Assembly: GCA_023014335.1 (NCBI GenBank)
Contig: JAECYW010000005.1
Coordinates: forward strand, 3,038,001-3,102,000
Reading direction: 5' to 3'
Source: Galerina marginata
Taxonomy: Eukaryota; Basidiomycota; Agaricomycetes; Agaricales; Galerinaceae
DNA: 64,000 nt
Below, piece by piece: positions 11,222 through 23,233 of this stretch. How positions within the stretch are numbered: the first letter of the stretch is position 1; the number at the start of each line of letters is the position of its first letter. The position numbers were made by a program, and so were the translations under genes. The notes under the pieces were generated by a model. The model was not told where the DNA came from and searched no databases. It saw nothing but the letters and a program-made list of their open reading frames with translations.

Positions 11222-12430
11222 TTATGAATCGGTGACAGTCTTCGGTATCTCGGTTTCGTGAATGAAGTTGACATTACTGCGCAAGTTGTGGAACTACAGA
11301 ACATTGCGTATTAGCATTTGAAAAATTGTAGGTAGCTGTCAGAATTACCTTTTGCTCTTCCATAATAGTAAGACCATGAAGATTCCTTGTTTGCATTTCC
11401 ATATGATCCAAAAGATACTAAGACGAGAATGAAAGACGAGTGTATTTGAATAGGAAGCACGGTACCCTCGTCGATTTTGTCGTAATTCCCTCGTAGAAGT
11501 CAATTCTTTCCATTTTCTCAGGCACAGCACCAATGAGTTCCAATTGCTGGCGCAAATACATGATGTACTGTTCCAAGCTCTGGAAATAGCACCTTTTCTT
11601 TTCTTGAGCAGTCAGGTTGTCGCTGCTCAAAGACACGTTAGATGTACGCATTAATATGGAGTACGGTTTCAACTTACGAATCTGTAGGAACGAAACCCAG
11701 ACGTTGTGTCATAGCAGAGCGCCGGACCTCACTAGCAGATTGCCATTGACCATTACCATCAAATTGACCGCAGGTTTCTGACCGGACAACAATTCCAGTG
11801 GGTCCACCGATGGCACGCTGCGTACGTAGGCCTTCGACCCGGTGATGCACTTTATTCAGTTGCTCTGTGCTGTGATAGTCGTCAGCTTGACTTGTATATG
11901 ATGGCTACAGACGATGGTCAGAAAATAACCTAGCTTGCAGTATGACAGTAGGTTTACAAGGAATTGGACAATTGACAGTTCCCGTGTCAACGTACGTGAT
12001 TCGAGATTGCTCAAGTTGCGGAGTGGGACGTTGTGGAGGTCCAGTTGGCCTGACTTGTTGTCGTTCCCCAAGGCAGTTGTAGAACACTTGAAGGTCGTGC
12101 CCGACGCTCTGTTTTTGAACGTAATGGTTGTCATAGTTTTGAGTACAGTTGGCCTCGGGGAAAGAGAACGGTAACTTTGTTGTCATCTCGTATTGATACG
12201 CTCCATTGTTTTCATGATATTGGAATAAAGTTGAAGTGGTCGAGGTGGAAGGATAGTTATAAGTGTTTGGATGGTTGACTTCAACAGGGTAAAATGGATC
12301 GCGCTGATAGGAAATTCAGTACCAGACTTAGCAGCATCGAAAGGGTTTTTACCGTGTTGGAATAATCTGAAGCGTTCGTGGAATACACAATTTGATTCGA
12401 GTTAAAATAAAGGTCAGCAGGCTGGTCCAT
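11222..12430 (-). CDS. Unnamed basidiomycete protein with SLExY-LxxQLxxIG motif (copy 1)
   Basis: Exons 12353-12430, 11992-12303 (or ending 11996), 11678-11904 (or 11890), 11466-11622, 11349-11417 and 11222-11293 give about 304 residues. The N-terminal two thirds is Gln/Pro/Tyr-rich and looks disordered. The C-terminal third is helical: LTAQEKKRCYFQSLEQY, then QLELIGAVP, then TRYLLDHMEMQT and MEEQKFHNLRS. This arrangement is familiar from unannotated Agaricomycete proteins; no function is known to me. One intron is ambiguous between donor GTACGT (11995) with acceptor at 11891 and donor GTTGAC (11991) with acceptor at 11905; both keep frame. The related gene at 13120 runs divergently, and the two probably share the 689-bp region between them. 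Confidence 0.72.
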
Positions 12431-13119
12431 TGACGGCAAACGACCAAATGAAAGAAAAGAAAGGTTTCGCAGGAAGAAGAGGAGGGGGAACAATCGTTAG
12501 AAAATTGACTTTAACGCCTATATACTATCCAGTTATTCCTTTATTGCAGACGGTCATTATTTTACACCCCTTCATGTGAATTGTTCGGCCAAGCCAACGA
12601 GCGTCCCACGATCACCGCGGATATATTGAGGATAAGATCTGGAGAAGAAGTGAACAAGGACTTTGTTTTGCTGATTCCAGTCATCGGTGTGCCTTTTTAC
12701 CGTTTGTGGAATTACACAGGATGGTGAGGTGAGTACTGGATGGCCGGGAAAGCCCATTAAATGTATCATGCGAGTCCGACCACCTTCCTAGAATACAAAT
12801 ATTTGCTCAGCTGGTCATCTTATCGATCCACTTGCTTGGTTTGTTTAAACCGTTCAGAAAAAGGCGACGTATCGAACAAAGTCAATCGTGCTAGATAATC
12901 TTAAAACCTGACACCTCGTCAATTTTTCGACGTGTAAATCTAGATCTCAGTCATAGAATGCCTATCTATAGTTGTGGCAAGGAAATTTCCGAAAGTCATA
13001 CAGAAATATTGACTTTCCGCTTTGTCAATAGAGCGCCGAAGCCGATACATTCTTCTGAAATTTTCTATCAAGTCAAATCGACCGCTCATATTATCTTGAG
13101 GAAATTATATTCGCCTACA
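12431..13119. promoter_or_regulatory. Shared intergenic region of a divergent paralog pair
   Basis: The two start codons face away from each other across 689 bp. That the region holds promoters for both follows from the geometry; no specific element was recognised. An alternative upstream ATG for the plus-strand gene at 12958 is in frame, which would shorten the region. Confidence 0.4.
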
Positions 13120-13834
13120 ATGCCTCCTCAATATCAAGCGCACCGGTACTTTAACACCCCGAATCCAAACGAACAGTCTCTGCAAGTCCAGAACCAGTCT
13201 CTTACACCACATGGATCCATCGGGTTCATTGATCAGACATTGTCCTTCGACCGACCAATTCTTCACTGGGCCACTGAACTCGATCCTTATAACGAGAATA
13301 CGACCGTTCGTTGGTCTAATACGTCTACATGGAACAACAAAGAAATATTTCATCCTTACACGGATCTACCCACCAAAAAGGACGATACAAAACGACGAAA
13401 GCCGTGGACCCACGCGTTGGAAAGCGAAATCTTCACGCCTTACGAAATGTCAGTCCCCTCTTGAGCTATGTATCTACGATGATCTCAAACGTCTTGCGTA
13501 CGCAGCTCGACAATGAAGTTACCGAATCGCCGTCAATCATACCTGACAAGCCTGGAAGCCTATGTGGACCGACTTCATGTCCAGCTAATCAGGTCAGTAT
13601 GCCTATGATTTTGATATCGCAAGTCGTCCAGCTGTTGAACAGATATGTTTTAGATTGGGTGCCTGCCCTGCAGGCGGATCTGATCTTGAACATTTTTCAG
13701 GTTTACATTCGAAGATAGCAAAGGTCTGCAACGACTTATTACTCTTTCTTCATGAAGCTCGCCGTCTGATTGTACTATTTCGTGAAGTCGATGATAGCTG
13801 GGCTGCAACACGACGTTACGACCTTTCAAGTTAA
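13120..13834 (+). CDS. Unnamed basidiomycete protein with SLExY motif (copy 2)
   Basis: Exons 13120-13448, 13506-13592 and 13654-13834 join in frame (introns 57 and 61 nt) to 198 residues. Like its neighbour it has a Gln/Pro/Tyr-rich N-terminus (MPPQYQAHRYFNTPN) and a C-terminal helical part with YLTSLEAYVDRLHVQLIR, aligned with YFQSLEQYIMYLRQQLELIG of the other copy. After that the two differ: this copy lacks the charged MEEQKFHNLR helix and ends VDDSWAATRRYDLSS. The open frame extends upstream to an ATG at 12958, so the start is uncertain. Function unknown; homology to the neighbour rests on motif and layout seen here. Confidence 0.65.
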
Positions 13835-16800
13835 GCTCACGGAATTGGAACGCGCTGTAGGTTTTCTACTTGTTCTTCATGTTCTCCAACGATACTTAGG
13901 TCATGTCTTCAGAACGGCGCTATGGAAATGTTTCTGTCCAGTCTTTCGTCATTTTGAATATCAAGGATGGTCGCCGATAATTCTCGAGTACATGTCAGGC
14001 AGCAAGATGGCTTGCTAAAGCAACGGAGGCTAAGCTTAATAATATGTACTAGCCAACGTCCATCTTCTTGTCCAATATAAGCTCCCGTTGGTTGTACATT
14101 AGGTGTATCAATATGGCTTTTAGCGGACAATCCGTGTCCAAACTTGAGATGTTCCTAGTTACGGAACATGATTTATACGTATTTGTTCTAGTTTACCGCC
14201 TTCGAAGTTAACCCCATACATTTAAATTATGGTCCGCTTTTAGAATTCGCAGTTGAAACTCCGACAATAATGCTGAATTGAGCATCCAGTAGATTTCCTC
14301 CCGTAACGCCTAGATTTCATCACTTTCTCAGTCCTCATTGTTCTTTTTACTGTCATATGAAACTGCATCTCTTTCGTAGGTTGTCCTGATGATTTTAACG
14401 GCCGGCATCCTTAGTTTGCTCGTACAATGTGGTAGTCTCGCGATTTCGAATCTGCGTCAGTTTTTAGTTCATGAACATCCAAAGTAAAAGGGCCGGATCA
14501 CCTGAGCCGTCGCCGCGAGGTATTAGCAATTATCTGAGTTACTTGTATAACATAACCTGTCTTATCAATCTTAAACTTGAATGCATATCGCGGCTAGTAT
14601 TTAAATGTCGTGAAGACGTTGAATGTGACCACGACAGGCTGTCACTTGACCCGTCCAGACCTGGTTGCAATATAGCGGCCTCCTCATTCAGTATAGAACT
14701 TTGGGGTGCACGCTTCAGGAGGTGCTAAGTATATCCACAACAGACTAGTCGACAATTGACAAGCCCGCTGCGAGCCAAGAGGCTAGTTTACGATACCATG
14801 GCAGGTCTAAACCGTAGACAGTTTTCAAAATTTCACACTGTTCGCCGTTGTTTGCATGAACAATCATGTTTGGTAACCCGAATGATAAACTTACAAAAGA
14901 TCTCAACATTTACATATTGAACACCGCAAACATTGGCCAAAGTATTCCAATTGTCCTTCAGCAAGGATTGCATATATCACCTTTTTTCCGCGAGACAAAC
15001 CTCAACGACGCTAGAAATGTCAAGAGTAAAAGTGGCTAGATGCCGAAATGGCTCTGAGTCGGCTCATGGCCATTGCAGGCGCGATCCCGCTGCCGGTTCG
15101 GTTCTCCTTCTGCCGTGTCCTCATGTAAATCTCTCAATTAGGAGCCGTACCTATTAACGATTTCGACGTCTTCTTTCCAGCGCGGTGATTTCTTTCCTTG
15201 ACAGTGCGTTACCTGTTTGTATCTTGCACACGTCACATTTTACAATGGCAGATCACCTTTTGCGACTTCGGTTCTGTTACTTATTGTCCTACGAAGTTAG
15301 GCAGTATTGTCACAAGAACCATTGCGGCTTTGCGGGAATCATTTTCACCGTAGGTTATGTCCATATTTTTATCTAAATGCCTATCAGCAAGTAACTCTCA
15401 TACTACAATCTCAGTCTTTGTCAAATCCAACTGTGCACGCGAGACAGTCAAGGTCGTACGTATTTGGTAAAGGAGCATGTCGAGCGCGCGGCCATGCTAG
15501 TTGAATTCAATTAGGCCTACTTGTCCACAGTCTATCTTGCTCCAGAGTACATATGAAGTTACGCACAACACATATTAAAGAAATGTTATAGTTCTGTGAC
15601 CGTCCCATCTAAAGGAGGAAGGCAAACCTTCCGAAAGTCTCACGAAATTAAGTTTTAACTAGTAGCCAATCGCTTATGATCGAAATCAAGCCCGGAAATC
15701 AGGCGGCTTGATTTCTATTTCTTTATGGAGGCAGTGGCACTGCATCAAAAGTTTCAAAACTGATTCCCTTTCGGAATGCTTCTCGCACAGTTTGTTGCTG
15801 TTCGCCCTGCTCCTCCATACTTCGATGCAAAGACAATAAATAAAAAAATACACAAAAATTGAACGAACTTCTACACAGCAAGGTAGCTAGGAAAATCAAT
15901 GTTCTAGACAAAATTAGGAGGCCAGGTACTTACAAGCAAGGGATTGTCTTGCATCAAAGTCTCAGCTGAGGATTGAAAAGTCACTTCTGTCGTTTTGTTT
16001 TCAGATATTATGGCCACGGTCCATCATCAAAAGGTCTTCAAAAATATTTATGGTCTTTAACGTTTATCGAGGAGCATGAATTTGCACGGCGCTCATCACC
16101 TGGGCCCTACCGTCCAAGCCTCTTAAATGAAATTGATGCGATTGCCTAATACGGTCACCGATTTGGGCTGCCTCCCTTTGCCACATCAAGATTTCCGTCG
16201 TCCCTTGTTCTTCTTCAAGCTGGCCATAGTTTTTCCAATTCCTGTTGCAGCTTTCAGTACTCCAAGTGTCTATGGACCTGTCCTCCAAGAGATATGTGGC
16301 ACGTTCAGGCATACCGCGCACGGTTAAAACTGCAACGCGCGACACAACATCTTTAAATCCGTGGATAGACTGTTGCACGACATCTCACTCCTCGTTGCGC
16401 CCCATTTCCAGTTATCCGACTGGTGCTGCCTGAAGTACGAGAAGTAGTCGAAAGTCTTGTTGACTCCGGAGACCATACTGAATTGTTCAGCCTTTAACAG
16501 GTCTGTAAGTCGAGCTCCATTCTAACGGCGTGAAAGCCGTGCCGCCTGCGGAACGAGGTACAGCTTGTTTGCATTAAAATTTGAACCAGGAATCCCCATA
16601 CTCCTGCTCTCAACCTTCCTATCTTATTCCCTTCCATTGGTACCATCGTGCTGTCGCGTACATTCAAGGTCTACGTACTGCTGCTCTCACAAATATAACA
16701 GTCCGGAGGAAACGACAAAGCGGTTTTGTCCGTGGTTCATTCAAGTCATAGGACGCTATTGAGGACAGCTCCATTGTCCTGATGGTGCCCTCGCCGTCGA

Positions 16801-17497
16801 CAAAACTTGGAAGACACGAATGAACCTTCATAGCCTTCGTAGGAGTTCAACAATCAAGCCAGCGGTGCCAAACGGTTGGGAGCATGGACAACAGTCGAAC
16901 CGTCAGGTACTTGTTCCATTCACAGAAGAGGCAGAGGAGAGCGGTTATTGAGGAATAAGTTGGTGCACATCTTTTTCCAAAGGTAATCGGACTAAAGGAT
17001 TCTTCAGCTCCTTTGAAAGATGGTTTAATGACGTTGATCAATCGGGACAGTTTCTAATCAAAGTTGCTTGGTTCGTTAGACAGTCCATGCTTTCGAAATT
17101 CCGGCGTCTCTGAATCCATGGGATCTCTCGCATGCTTTCTCGGCAACTCGTTGGATCCTGACATTTCTTGCAAGGTTTCCAGTCGTCAATGGTGGTTACT
17201 CATAATCCGTCCATTCTTGTTTTGGTGACTCGGACTTTCTCGTTGCCGATCTTCATTACACATCTAATCGTAAGCCTGCATGAGAATGTCAAAAACGGAG
17301 CCTGCGCTGATCATAAATTTCGACTTTCCAACAATTGAAGACGATCATGTTACAAACTAAACATATCTAGATATCCGTTGGCGAGTCAACGTGATTTAAA
17401 ACGCCAGTCATATTATCAATCTAACTGCGCAGCCAGATTGTTGAAAGACACAGCTAAGTCATCCAGCTAAAATCAGAATCATCAGTCGTCATAGTCT
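13835..17497. other. No gene recognised; weak coiled-coil ORF on minus strand
   Basis: 3.6 kb with no supported gene. The minus-strand ORF 16064-16378 is charged and helix-prone and, with 15723-15911, could be the end of a multi-exon gene, but I could not build a chain of exons that keeps frame. Other ORFs (14471-14728, 14933-15157, 16565-16762) show nothing. Confidence 0.35.
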
Positions 17498-18960
17498 ATG
17501 ACGTATGGACTGCGGTCTGGTTATAAAGCCAGAGTGGTCGTGATGTCAACAACATCTTCTAAAGACGCTAGTATCCAAAATTGCTCATCAATTTTTTTTG
17601 CAAATGCTGTATCTATACCCAGGTTTGTCGTTGCGTCAGACCAAATGACGGTCATTGATCCACAACTTTTGCCTACAGACCATTTACCGATCAATGAAGA
17701 TAACGAATTATTTAATCCTGATCATGCTTCATTGGACTGGCATCAACGAGGAACGGATGGGGAACAAAATTTGGATTTTCTTAATTCAAATGGCGCAATG
17801 ACTAGTAATGTCACTCTCCATCTGATGAATATTGACAAGTACCTAATATTTTGAAGGGGATTTGACACGACAGAACAACATTTTTAATCAGCGTTTTCGT
17901 GTCAATGGGGATGACACCATCTCGCGTGCTTTACAGAAAAAGAGTAGGTCATAACATTTCTTTATTCTAACAGCTTGTTAAAGAAGAATTAGGTTCTCAA
18001 TGTCTGCTGGACAGCATGAATGTTGACATCTTGGATGAAATTATGTCCTGGTTGCACTTAGAGGACCTGGTGGCTTTATCGAAATGTTCAGCTTTCCTCC
18101 GGTATACCGTTCACACCAATGTCGGACGATTCATAAATCGGTTATTATTGCCATTCGAGATCGACGAGCATTTACTATTCACCATGCTGCATGAAACCGA
18201 CTCTGTTATATCTGGTTCTTTTGCCCTGCGATGTTTGTTTCCTGGCGACAAAATCATCGACTTTAAACCAAGAGATATAGATATCTATGTCCCAAGATAT
18301 GCAAAACAGCGCGTCCAGACGTTCATCGCTTTGAATTTTGGATACAAGACAGTAAAATCGGAACCAGGATATCTGAACGATATCTCCTGCATTCAAGAAA
18401 CACTGTGCATGATGAATGAGAAAGGACAGATACTCAACGTTGTCGTATCAAGAACCGCAAGCAGTCTTTTACCCATTTTTTCTTTCCATTCAACCGCCGT
18501 CATGAACTTTATCAGCTCCACGGGAGTATATTCAGGCTATAACGACTTGACAAAAAATCTTCGATACCTCGCCCATCCTAATATCGACCTCCAGTTGACA
18601 CATGATCGACTGCAATCAGAGCAATGTCTGGAAAAATACAATGCTCGCGGCTTTAATCGCGTTAAAGGGGAACCACATTTTTGTGGCTACGACTATTCAT
18701 GCCCGCTGACACTCAGAAGATTAACTGACCATGGGTCATTTTTCTTCATGTTCACAAACAAGTCTTGGTTGCAGGGTCGAGGATTCATCTGGCAAATATT
18801 TTCAGATGGCGGAATAACAATTTGGCGATTAGGAGGATGTTGTTCAATCCAATATCCTCACTTGGACCATCCTTATGGCGATTATTCAAACATATTTGCC
18901 ATACCTTTCGCTTATCATTGCAAACAGAATGTTTTTGAACCGCTCAAAGTCATATTCTGA
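17498..18960 (+). CDS. F-box protein with nucleotidyltransferase-like domain (copy A)
   Basis: The main exon, from about 17974-17993 to 18960, encodes LDEIMSWLHLEDLVALSK, a good F-box helix pair, then SVISGSFALRCLF and, 20 residues on, KPRDIDIYVP. GS followed by hDhDh is the signature of the nucleotidyltransferase fold (glycine-serine loop and two metal-binding carboxylates); here both acids are kept. A later conserved block is PIFSFHSTAVMNFISSTG and a cysteine-containing C-terminus. Upstream coding (17498-17838 and 17892-17943) precedes it; the last 5' intron is uncertain (acceptor at 17973 or 17992). F-box proteins recruit substrates to SCF ubiquitin ligases; enzymatic activity of the second domain is inference. 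About 314 residues from the Met at 18016, longer with the 5' exons. Confidence 0.75.
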
Positions 18961-21291
18961 AAGGCTGTCACAATACATCGGTTTTCTAAACTTGGTATCG
19001 GTATCGCAGAGACGTTTTCTTTCTCATGAACATGATATTTTCTCTCTCAGTTCACCAATCATTACTATGTAATCTAATTTGTAATAATGACATTCTAGTT
19101 TCGAGACATGAAAATGTATAACGGGACGACGAGCTTCAATTGTCATAACTTGCTAATCTAATTTGACTTCCATGTGTCAATTTCGTCCTTTCTTAACATC
19201 GTATGAGACACAGAACTCTGTTAAAAAAGGCTGCGGATTTAGAATAGGGAGAGACTTATGACATGAGAGATCAAATACAACTCGAAGATGACTGGTCAAG
19301 GCCCAACGACCGTCGTCTTCCTCAGGTGTCAAATTGTTTATGTCGCATTCGGAGCGAAAATAACGACGGCCTGGATAAAGAACTAGGGTTAAAACTTGTA
19401 AAATATATGAGTTTTCAGTCATTTGAATCAATGACATTAAATGACGCACTTCGTTCAATTACTAAGATGTGAAGTCCAACAGTCGAATTCAATATGCATT
19501 TAGTTCCTCGCATGGATAGTGGGCCAGGCTTTGTATGCGGAATGAATGCCTTTTACGGACCTGAAACTGTAGTAGCACTTGGATTCGGGTAATCCACATC
19601 ACTACTATTATTTGGAAGGATACGCACACCCATTAGCTGTACACAATTTGTTCTCATACCGCGTGGAACGACAACCACAGACATCGTAAGGTCAGAAGCC
19701 AGACGTCTAACGACATCATGTTCAGTCGTTTTGACGCTTTGGTGCGATTTGGACGCGCAAGCCCTTTTAACGTCCTCGTGAATCAATTTGATTAAAGTCA
19801 TTATAACAATACCATCGTACCAAATACTAATAGTCCGCCGATGTTTCTTGAGGCTGTTCTGGAAAAATGCGATCAGTTACACTTGTCACGTTTTGCGTTA
19901 CGCTTGAGGAATTGGGTTCGAAAAGAATGACTGGACAGTGGAGACATCGATTTTGAAACTGGCGCGCGACATGAATCAGGTGAAACGGGGAACGGCATAT
20001 TGTACCTGATGGCGAGTTGCGTGTTTAGACAAGACTTTGCTAGTCTCAGTCTGAGCAAAATAGTACACAGTGTGCAATGGAGCTGAGGACAGCTGTTCAA
20101 ATCTGAGGCTAAAGAACAGGGACTATGACCTACGATTGCGGTCGTCCTTGTTCTTGGTTGAATGTCTGTGTCAATCGGAGGATGAAGTGTCATCCTGTGT
20201 CATCCTGAACAAAAAAAATATATATAGTTAGATCAATAGAGGCACTTCCAGAAATTACATCGTAGCCAAAGGGTCACGTACGGTGAGACCTACTTTTACT
20301 CAGCCCAGATGCATAGGCTGATGCACAGGTTGTTACAAAATAGAATAGTCACAGCATCGTCTTCGAGGAGGAGCTCATCATTCTGACTTGAACCTCATAC
20401 GGAAAATCGGTAGCGCCAATTAAGGGTCAACAATTCAAATTGATCGTTCACATGACCGCTAACGGCGCGAGGCACCTGTCTGGAATCTGGGACCCCGCCG
20501 GTCACCGCAACCAACCAACCAACCAAGCTACAGCATGAACCAGTTAAAAGTCGGTCAAACTCAGATTAATCTTTCTATCTTGAACGTCATTGCTCTGAGC
20601 TCACGACTATAGGACCGACCAACGTTTCAGCAATGTATCGAACTACCGACTCAACGTCATGGCTTCAGGTTATCTTTAAACTCACCAGCATAGGACACCA
20701 CCGATGGCAACACTGTTACCACATTAATGATCGCCGTTCGACATCGGTTTCATCATGACATGTTCCAGCGTCTCTTCGATGGACCCATTCCAATAGGAAT
20801 TGTTGTTCCCAGCCAAACCAAAATGTGTTTTCGATCTGTGGGCCGCATCGAAGGCATTGTCATTTTTTGATTACCGAAAATCAGTCTGCTGAGTCTCTCT
20901 CAAAATCTATCCGCTTCCACCTTTACGAATCTGAATGACCGATATTTTTGAGCAAACACGTAGTCGGACCCAGAAGCGCGGCGCATCCATGTACGTTATT
21001 TCAATCCTGTAACGTCACTTTTCCGATAATGCTTGCTTGTCTGAATCCGACAGTGGCTAGCAGATCGTTCTGTACTCAGTGTTTGCAACTAAGCAGTAGA
21101 TCCCATAATGGACGGGCCACGCTTTCGACCGCATATTCGTCATCTATATAATCAGACCACCGATATTTCGTTCTGAAGCCAAGAAATTTCACCCGCATGC
21201 GCATTGTCAACTCGAATTATATCCTTGACATATTTTCAAATGAATATCAACACAAACCACCTCTCCTTTGGTATACACGTTGTATTATTTC
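18961..21291. other. No gene recognised
   Basis: 2.3 kb between the F-box gene and the PAS gene. ORFs at 19177-19458 (minus), 19553-19801 (minus) and 19873-20193 (minus) have no recognisable motif. A short CAAC tetranucleotide run lies at about 20508-20525. Confidence 0.45.
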
Positions 21292-22647
21292 ATGAAGTCG
21301 TCTAATTTTTGCTTTGTTCCAGTTGAAGTCATCGATCTGTCCGAAAATGTAATCTTTACCGATATCCAGGCTTTTTGTCGAATACTAAATTCCAATCATA
21401 GGCAAAATGGCAGTTCCTAACGGACTCCGTTGTCGATGTTCTAGGTGGATCTTTTCGTTCTTCTGACTTGACTTGAAAAGTTTGACGAAAGTGTTATATA
21501 GGTTTTGAAGAGCATGAATTGATAGGGCAATCATCGATAAGTCTTGTACATCCTGACGAAAGGGAACGTTTAAAGGATCTCAACCGGTAATCTTGTTTCC
21601 TGAAACCTGAAAATATTATTCACGTCATCCATTATTTGGGAACAGCGAAATCATACAAAAAGATAAAGCCGCTATTGTGATATATCTTCGTATGCTACAC
21701 AAAAAGCAAGAAGTGGGATACCAACTATTCAGCATCGTAGGTCTTCTCGAAACTCTTGTCGTTTGTTACTGATGTTCCTTGGCAGTCCCGGTATATTGTT
21801 TTGGTCTAACATACTGAACCAGACACGCTAATTAATTCATAGAACAATCGTCGACAACGTCTCTATCGGCACAGTTTCGCTAGCCAAATTAAGCAGAGCA
21901 TCGCTTTTGGCTGCGTCCACTGCCGAAGAAGTCATCTTGCTTGCCCCAAATGCAGACAGTTTTTTTTCTCAAGTCAGTAACGAATGGATTTTCCTATCTT
22001 ATTGCGTGTCTCTTCAACTTACATTTGCGAAAGCGTTGGAGTCAGGTTTCCTCCTTCAACAGTTCCCAGATTACGCAGAGCATATCAAGGAAAATTCAAA
22101 GTCAAACCCTTCCCCGAAATGAGTCCCCAACCGATGACTTCGAATTTATTACCAAAGCTTCAAGCAGATCTGTCCGGACGGCCATGATTCTGGATCGATT
22201 TAGTCTTCAATGTCGGATCGTTCACTGCACGAACGACTTACTTGTCTCCCGTGGCGAGTGTCTTGGTCGTCCTTTTTTCGACTTCGTCCACGAAAAGGAC
22301 GAATATCTTGTACGTCATTGGATAAACTGCATGAAATCCAGTGGTGTGAACGAAAACGGTCAGCCGAGTCATGCGGGCTTTGCCTTCATCAAGTTCCGTT
22401 TCATAACCTCTGGAAGAGACTCACTGTTAGTCAGCCTTACTATCAATGCCAGCTTATGCTAAATTTTGACAGAACGGAAGCAGCACGTAAATCCGCTGTT
22501 AATAAAATACATCCCAGTACTACTGAGAGAATGTCAACAACAGCAAGCTCAACAGCTAGGGCCGGTCGTTGCATGGACAATTTTTTTTTGGATGGAATTT
22601 TGTCAGCGCATTCAGATGGTTTGATGAAAATCCTTCGCCGTATCTAA
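21292..22647 (+). CDS. PAS-domain protein, basidiomycete type
   Basis: Exons 21292-21348, 21402-21444, 21502-21586, 21646-21736, 21786-21790, 21843-21972, 22034-22425 and 22473-22647 give 325 residues with every junction in phase. The first half is a PAS sensor domain: WQFLTDSVVDVLGFEEHELIGQS, SLVHPDERERL, KAAIVIYLRML. The second (residues about 180-260) is a further PAS-like segment: ILDRFSLQCRIVHCTN, FFDFVHEKDEYLVRHWI, and GVNENGQPSHAGF, a combination I know from White Collar-like and unannotated PAS proteins of mushrooms. No zinc finger or kinase is present, so it is likely a sensor or partner protein rather than a DNA binder. The fifth exon is only 5 nt, needed to give ISRT as in relatives. 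The C-terminus DGILSAHSDGLMKILRR is intact. Confidence 0.85.
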
Positions 22648-23233
22648 AGCGACGTAATGTTCTCATTCAGAAGGTGTTTCCCAAGTCGACACCTTTTCCT
22701 TGTCCCCTATATCCAATCTGGACAGTAAATGTATATACCAAGTTCTATGTTGTCGTACACACTTGTGTCAGTCTCAAGGCTATGTAGAGTATGTACACTT
22801 CGAAGTCATAAGTTGTACTTCACGAAATTATTGTTTCCTTTCTATTCTCTATTTGGTATAATCCAATCTATGCAACATTCTAGAAGATCAATTATGTAAG
22901 TAGTGTATTCGTATGCTGGAGGTGCTGTAATTCCTGACGAAATCGAACGACAGTTTTTCATGCACTGCGCGCTCACGATTTTTTTATGTCATGAACGAAT
23001 GATATTGTTAACAGAATATGCACAAGTTTCTGGTGATGTGGACACAAATGTCGAAGAAAGAATGGGCAACGTAAACTTTCGATTGTAAATGTCGTTAGCA
23101 TTCTTCTACACAAGGACCGGAACACAAATTTATGTTTTATCTTTAATCGTGATTAATATGAAATTTAGATTGCTTCAAGAAACTTCAGTATTCTACATTG
23201 TACAATGATACACACTAGTATTATCAATTCGAT
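22648..23233. other. Convergent intergenic region
   Basis: Lies between the converging PAS and F-box/nucleotidyltransferase genes. AT-rich, no gene seen; 3' processing signals are expected here but none is distinctive. Confidence 0.5.
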
